DNA of 24,957 nucleotides, from positions 1 to 24,957 of the forward strand of contig JADGRS010000005.1 of assembly GCA_017880705.1 (NCBI GenBank). Direction: 5' to 3'. Position 1 is the first letter of the stretch. Each line of letters opens with the position of its first letter. This DNA comes from Burkholderiales bacterium (GTDB lineage Bacteria > Pseudomonadota > Gammaproteobacteria > Burkholderiales > Usitatibacteraceae). Shown here one piece after another: positions 21,096 to 24,957 of the stretch. Made by a program: the position numbers and the translations under genes. Below the pieces are notes generated by a model. It was not told the DNA's origin and ran no database searches. It was given only the letters and a program-made list of their open reading frames with translations.

Positions 21096-21709
21096 ACCAG
21101 GTTCTGCTGCCGCAGGAACTTGTGCAGGATCGCGAGGCGCAACGTCGCGTCGGTGAGCTCGAGTAGCTTCTGCTTCACGTCGATGCGAAGCGGCAGGATC
21201 TCGGCGAGCCGGAAGCTCACCCAGGTCGCGTCGTCGAAGCGGTAGGGCTCGTTGAAGCGCTCGGCGCCGATCGCGAGGATCACCTTGCGAAGAAACTCCG
21301 CGCTCTCGGCGAGGCCGTCGATCCCGTTGACCTGCGCCTCGGCGGCGAGGGGCTCGACCTCTCCCACGATCAGGCCCTGAGGATTCACCTCGCGCGAGAC
21401 GATGCGGAAGCGATCGATGCCCTCGGCCTTCACCTTGAGGATGCCAAGCTCCTCGACATCGCATTCGGCGATGCGCGCGGTGCAGCCGACGGGCTCGGGC
21501 ACGGCGGGTGCGCCCACCTCGCTGCCCTCGCGGATCAGGCACACGCCGAACGGCGTGCCTTCCCTTAGGCAGGCCTTCGCCATGTCCATGTAGCGCACCT
21601 CGAAGATGCGCAAGGGCAGGATCGCGCCCGGGAATAGCACCGTGCCCAGCGGAAAGATGGGAAGCGTCTCGCGCTTGCGGCCCGCGGAAAAGATGTTGAA
21701 GAGGACCAT
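21092..21709 (-). CDS. LON substrate-binding-domain protein
   Basis: This 205-residue protein consists essentially of a LON N-terminal (PUA-like) domain without the protease. The diagnostic start LPIFPLGTVLFPGAILPLRIFEVRYMDM is near residues 15-42, followed by FGVCLI, VGCTARIAECDVEELGILKVKAEGIDRFRI and a helical C-terminal half. Such stand-alone LON-domain proteins are common in proteobacteria; their job is not well defined, though protein-quality or peptide-binding roles have been suggested. It lies 24 bases after rapZ in the same direction and may be the last gene of the rpoN-to-rapZ run. Its TGA stop is inside the palindrome shared with mutY. Confidence 0.88.
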   Translation of the reverse strand: MVLFNIFSAGRKRETLPIFPLGTVLFPGAILPLRIFEVRYMDMAKACLREGTPFGVCLIREGSEVGAPAVPEPVGCTARIAECDVEELGILKVKAEGIDRFRIVSREVNPQGLIVGEVEPLAAEAQVNGIDGLAESAEFLRKVILAIGAERFNEPYRFDDATWVSFRLAEILPLRIDVKQKLLELTDATLRLAILHKFLRQQNLV

Positions 21710-21733
21710 CGGGATGCGGCGCGTTTCCCGTCC

Positions 21734-22576
21734 CTAGGGCTTGAGGTCGCGATGGCGAAGGACCACCTGGTGCTCCGAGGCGAAGCGCTCGGCGAGCTGG
21801 TCGGCGACATACACCGAGCGATGCCGCCCTCCGGTGCAGCCGATCGCCACCGTGATCGACGAGCGCTGGTCGAGGAGGAAGCGCGGCACCCAGCGCTGCA
21901 GGAAGCGCTGGATGTCCTCGATGAGGATCCCCGCCTGGGTCTCGCGCTCGAGGAACGCGACCACGTCGGGATCGCGGCCCGTCTGCACGCGCAGCGCCGG
22001 ATCGTAATGCGGGTTCGGCAGGATGCAACGCGCGTCGAAGACATAGTCGGCGTCGAGAGGCACGCCGCCCTTGAAACCGAAGGATTCGAACGTGAGCGTG
22101 AAGCGCGTGCGATCAGTGACGACCAGGTCCTGCACCCAGCCGCGCAGCTGCGAGGGCGTGAGCATGCTGGTGTCGATGCGCTGGCCGATCTCCGCGAGCC
22201 ATGCGAGCACGCGCCGCTCCTCGGCGATCGCCTCGGCCAGCGCGCGGCCGTCGCGAGCGAGCGGATGCGGGCGGCGCGTCTCCGAGAAGCGCCGCACCAG
22301 GCTCTGGTCGTTCGCGTCGAGGAAAATCACGCGGACATCGTTGCCGCGCGCGCGCTCCTTCTCGACGATGTCGGGAAGGTGGCCCAGGCCTTCGCGGCTG
22401 CGCGCGTCGGCGCTGATCGCGACCTTGGGCTCGCCGCGCGACATCGCGTAGTCGACCAGGGGCGCGATGAGGTCCGCGGGAAGGTTGTCGACGCAGAAGT
22501 AGCCCGCGTCCTCGAGGGCCTTCAATGCCACGCTCTTTCCCGAGCCCGACACGCCGGAAAGGAGGACCAGCTGCAT
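21734..22576 (-). CDS. rapZ: RNase adapter protein RapZ (P-loop)
   Basis: In enteric bacteria RapZ delivers the GlmZ small RNA to RNase E and senses glucosamine 6-phosphate, linking it to cell-wall precursor supply. The 280-residue product has the Walker A GVSGSGKS (8-15), FCVDNLPADLI (27-37), a Walker B-like VIFLDAND, FESFGFKGG and DARCILPNPHYD, and the C-terminal IGCTGGRHRSVYVADQL, which is the conserved RNA/metabolite-binding region. Length is standard. Its ATG overlaps the hprK stop by one base (TGATG). No glmZ-like RNA is seen in the window, so the local RNA target is unknown. Confidence 0.95.
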   Translation of the reverse strand: MQLVLLSGVSGSGKSVALKALEDAGYFCVDNLPADLIAPLVDYAMSRGEPKVAISADARSREGLGHLPDIVEKERARGNDVRVIFLDANDQSLVRRFSETRRPHPLARDGRALAEAIAEERRVLAWLAEIGQRIDTSMLTPSQLRGWVQDLVVTDRTRFTLTFESFGFKGGVPLDADYVFDARCILPNPHYDPALRVQTGRDPDVVAFLERETQAGILIEDIQRFLQRWVPRFLLDQRSSITVAIGCTGGRHRSVYVADQLAERFASEHQVVLRHRDLKP

Positions 22577-23544
22577 CAGTCGGGCGCCTCGCCGCGCGAG
22601 GTGCGCTCCAGGCGCATCGCCTCTTCCTGCCTCGCGATGAACTCCCGCGTCGAGTTGATGCCGCGCGTGAGCAGGATGTGGTTGCGAACTGCGGCCTCGA
22701 CGAGCACCGCGAGGTTGCGCCCCGGCGCGACCGCGAGGGTGACCGTGGGAATCTCGACGCCGAGAATGTCCTGGGTGCCCGCGCGCGTCGCCAGGCGGTC
22801 CTTGGGTTCCATCTTGTAGCCGCCCTCGGGCATGTCGAGGTGCACGATGAGGCGCAACGCCTTCCTCGGGCGCACCGCGGTCTCGCCGAAGATCGAGCGG
22901 ATGTTGAGCACGCCGAGCCCGCGCACCTCGAGGAAGTCGCGCAGCATCGGAGGGCAGCGGCCCTGGATGGTCTCGGGGCCTATCTGCTGCAGCTCGACGA
23001 CGTCGTCGGCCACGAGCCCGTGGCCGCGGGAGATGAGCTCGAGCGCGAGCTCGCTCTTGCCGATCGACGAGTCCCCGGTGATGAGGACGCCGATCTCGAG
23101 CACGTCGAGCATCACGCCGTGCAGCGTCGTGACCTCTCCCAGCTCCTGCTGCATGTAGGGCCGCAGCACGTTGATGACGTGCTGGCTGGGCTCCGTGGAC
23201 GTGAGCAGCGCCACGCCCGCGCGGTCGGCGCACCGCGCCAGGGCCGCCGGCGCGTCGATGCCGTCGCACACGATGATCGCGATGGTTTCGTCCCTGCAGA
23301 TGCCCGCCGCGGTCCGGTCGCGCACCGCCGCATCGAGCCGCTCGAGATAGTCCACCTCGCGGCGCCCGAGGACCTGCGCGAGCAGCGGGTGGATGAGGTT
23401 CAGGTGGCCGATCAATCCCACGCCGGGCTTGCGCAGCATCTCGCCGGTGAACTCGCGCGATGCGCCCGGCCGGCCGCCGGCCCACGCGAGGCCGAGGCGC
23501 TCGGCCCTGCCGTCAAACAGCTGCTGAACGCTGAGCCGGGGCAT
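22576..23544 (-). CDS. hprK: HPr kinase/phosphorylase
   Basis: HprK phosphorylates and dephosphorylates a serine of the phosphocarrier HPr. In betaproteobacteria it works with an incomplete PTS, probably for regulation rather than sugar uptake. The 322-residue product starts MPRLSVQQLFDG, has the Walker A GDSSIGKSE (157-165) and the HprK signature LEVRGLGVLNIRSIFG (205-220), and contains RGHGLVADDVV. The usual third P-loop residue Gly is Ser here (GDSS rather than GDSG). The start overlaps the end of ptsN by 32 bases and the stop overlaps rapZ by one base, so ptsN-hprK-rapZ are tightly coupled. HPr itself (ptsH) is not in the window. Confidence 0.96.
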   Translation of the reverse strand: MPRLSVQQLFDGRAERLGLAWAGGRPGASREFTGEMLRKPGVGLIGHLNLIHPLLAQVLGRREVDYLERLDAAVRDRTAAGICRDETIAIIVCDGIDAPAALARCADRAGVALLTSTEPSQHVINVLRPYMQQELGEVTTLHGVMLDVLEIGVLITGDSSIGKSELALELISRGHGLVADDVVELQQIGPETIQGRCPPMLRDFLEVRGLGVLNIRSIFGETAVRPRKALRLIVHLDMPEGGYKMEPKDRLATRAGTQDILGVEIPTVTLAVAPGRNLAVLVEAAVRNHILLTRGINSTREFIARQEEAMRLERTSRGEAPD

Positions 23545-23998
23545 AGGGCGACCACTCGGTGATCAGCCGGTGGGCCGCCTGGATGTCTTGGGTCGTCGCC
23601 AGCGCGTCACGCAGCGACGCGTCGCTGAACATCTGCGCGAGCTCCGAGAGGAGCTCCAGGTGCGCCTCGTTCGCGTGCTCGGGAACGAGCATCGCGAACA
23701 CGAGATTCACCGGCTGGCCGTCGGGAGACTCGAACGCGATCGGGTTCGCGGTGCGGGCGAAGGCGCACACCGGCTCCTTCAGCGTCTTGATGCGCCCGTG
23801 GGGAATCGCCACGCCGTAGCCGAGCCCCGTGGAGCCGAGCTTCTCGCGATCGAACAGGCTGTCGAAAACGCGCGCCCGAGGAATCTGGCGCGAGTTTTCA
23901 AAGAGCAGCCCGATCTGCTCGAAGAGGCGCTTCTTGCTGCTCACGTCGAGGTCGAGCACGACGTGGTTCACGGGAAGGAGCCGGGAGACGAGGTTCAT
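23513..23998 (-). CDS. ptsN: PTS-Ntr EIIA protein (nitrogen regulatory IIA)
   Basis: PtsN receives phosphate from the nitrogen-PTS chain and regulates potassium, nitrogen and stress functions by protein contact. The 161-residue product has the EIIA-Ntr active-site motif GLGYGVAIPHGRI with phospho-acceptor His67, preceded by VFDSLFDREKLGSTG, and the helical C-terminal LLSELAQMFSD region. It begins 18 bases after hpf. Its last 32 bases overlap the start of hprK in another frame. The rpoN-hpf-ptsN order is the conserved proteobacterial arrangement. Confidence 0.96.
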   Translation of the reverse strand: MNLVSRLLPVNHVVLDLDVSSKKRLFEQIGLLFENSRQIPRARVFDSLFDREKLGSTGLGYGVAIPHGRIKTLKEPVCAFARTANPIAFESPDGQPVNLVFAMLVPEHANEAHLELLSELAQMFSDASLRDALATTQDIQAAHRLITEWSPYAPAQRSAAV

Positions 23999-24016
23999 CG
24001 GCCGGGGATTCTAGAC

Positions 24017-24346
24017 CTAAACGTCGCCCTGCGGAATGCGCTTGATGCCGGCATCGTGCTTGTGCACCTGGAAGCGCTCCTTGTGCTTGAGGATCTGGCG
24101 GTCGAGCCGGTCGGTGAGATTGTCGATCGCGGCGTACATGTCGGCGTCGTTCGCCTCGACGTGGATGTCCTTGCCCGAGAGGTGCACGTGCGCCTCGATC
24201 TTCTGGTCGAGCTTCTCGATGGTCATCACGACGTTCACGTCGATCACGTGGTCGAAGTGGCGGTTGATGCGCTCCAGCTTCGACAGCACGTAGTTGCGGA
24301 TCGAGGGCGTGATTTCGACGTGTTGTCCGGTGAGTTGCAGGTTCAT
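24017..24346 (-). CDS. hpf: Ribosome hibernation promoting factor (short HPF/RaiA family)
   Basis: The factor binds the 30S decoding region in starved cells and promotes ribosome dimers or inactivation. The 109-residue product begins MNLQLTGQHVEITPSIRNYV and continues with KLERINRHFDHVIDVNVVMT, HLSGKDIHVEANDADMYAAIDNLTDRLDRQI, the usual sigma-54 modulation protein pattern. It is slightly longer than E. coli HPF (95) and lacks the C-terminal dimerisation domain of long HPFs. The ATG at 24346 is preceded by AAGGAGC, a strong ribosome-binding site. It lies 50 bases after rpoN. Confidence 0.95.
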   Translation of the reverse strand: MNLQLTGQHVEITPSIRNYVLSKLERINRHFDHVIDVNVVMTIEKLDQKIEAHVHLSGKDIHVEANDADMYAAIDNLTDRLDRQILKHKERFQVHKHDAGIKRIPQGDV

Positions 24347-24396
24347 CGAGTGCTCCTTTTCTTCGTCAACGAAGGTTCGCTGCGGTGCCGCTGAGA

Positions 24397-24957
24397 TCAG
24401 ATCGACTTGCGAAGGTTGGCGGGCTGGATGTGCAGCGCCTCCCTGTATTTGGCTACGGTACGGCGCGCGACCTGGATTCCCTGTTGCGCGAGGATGTCGG
24501 AGATGCGGTGGTCGGAAAGCGGCTTCCTGCCGTCTTCCGCGGCGACCAACTGCTTGATCAGCGCGCGGATGGCCGTCGCGGAGCACGCGCCGCCGGTGTC
24601 GGTCGAGACGTGGCTGCCGAAGAAATACTTGAGCTCGAAGATGCCGCGCGGGGTGAGCATGTATTTCTGCGTGGTCACCCGCGAGATGGTCGACTCGTGC
24701 AGGCCCACGGAGTCCGCGATCTCGCGCAGCACCAGCGGGCGCATCGCGACCTCGCCGTGCTCGAAGAAATTCCTCTGCCGGTCGACGATCGCCTGGGTGA
24801 CGCGCAGGATCGTGTCGAAGCGCTGCTGCACGTTCTTGATGAGCCAGCGCGCCTCCTGCAGCTGCCCCGCGAGGTGCTTGCCGCCGTTCTCGCGCGATGC
24901 CTGGAGGATGTCGGCGTACATCTTGTTCACTCGCAGCCTCGGCATCGCGTCGCGGTT
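24397..24957 (-). CDS. rpoN: RNA polymerase sigma-54 factor RpoN, C-terminal part (cut by window end)
   Basis: RpoN directs RNA polymerase to -24/-12 promoters that need an AAA+ activator. About 186 C-terminal residues are present and the frame runs off the right edge. Visible parts are the core-binding/DNA-binding region [19 protein letters not shown], the helix-turn-helix [37 protein letters not shown] and the RpoN box [10 protein letters not shown] (24439-24468), which recognises the -24 element, followed by the short tail [13 protein letters not shown]. The activator-contact region I is outside the window. hpf, ptsN, hprK and rapZ follow in order. Confidence 0.97.
   Translation of the reverse strand, partial: NRDAMPRLRVNKMYADILQASRENGGKHLAGQLQEARWLIKNVQQRFDTILRVTQAIVDRQRNFFEHGEVAMRPLVLREIADSVGLHESTISRVTTQKYMLTPRGIFELKYFFGSHVSTDTGGACSATAIRALIKQLVAAEDGRKPLSDHRISDILAQQGIQVARRTVAKYREALHIQPANLRKSI

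Overview
The window is a gene-dense, high-GC chromosomal segment, very probably from a betaproteobacterium. The evidence is gene order and protein character: spoT-rpoZ-gmk-yicC in a row, a kinase/phosphatase pair before rph-rdgB-hemW, and the block rpoN-hpf-ptsN-hprK-rapZ (HprK together with RapZ and PTS-Ntr is typical of that class). All genes look intact apart from the two cut by the window ends (spoT and rpoN). No intergenic stretch exceeds 300 bases. I see no rRNA, CRISPR array, integrase or transposase.

Layout. 1-2095 (minus): yicC, gmk, rpoZ and the start of spoT, one transcription direction (RNA turnover, GMP phosphorylation, polymerase omega, stringent response). 2162-4800 (plus): a non-RD Ser/Thr kinase, a PP2C phosphatase and RNase PH. 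4800-4938: an inverted repeat made of a 10-base iterated unit, directly between rph and rdgB. 4949-5551: rdgB. 5579-13491: a divergent catabolic cluster. Its minus arm is Rieske oxygenase - periplasmic solute-binding protein - EutA-like ATPase - bicupin; its plus arm is flavin/2Fe-2S reductase - Gfo/Idh/MocA dehydrogenase - MarR regulator. The arms share a 104-base control region with overlapping palindromes. 13499-14737: hemW, which normally follows rdgB closely, here only 7 bases after marR.

14700-16027 (minus): trmB and an overlapping Tat-type FecR-domain protein. 16158-16766 (plus): a small outer-membrane barrel protein. 16777-19693 (minus): a LytS-type histidine kinase, a LytTR response regulator, thiS and thiG. 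19807-19880: tRNA-Gly(CCC). 19936-21015: mutY. 21012-21095: a large REP-like palindrome whose two arms provide the stop codons of the convergent mutY and LON-domain genes. 21092-24957 (minus): rpoN (C-terminal part), hpf, ptsN, hprK, rapZ and a LON-domain protein.

The most interesting part is the 7.9-kb cluster at 5579-13491. The oxygenase, reductase and dehydrogenase together look like a phthalate-4,5-dioxygenase-type attack on an aromatic acid. However, the oxygenase operon also carries, with 4-base coupled overlaps, a EutA-family reactivating ATPase with an N-terminal extension and a bicupin, while no ethanolamine ammonia-lyase is present. The substrate and the role of the EutA-like protein cannot be decided from sequence alone.
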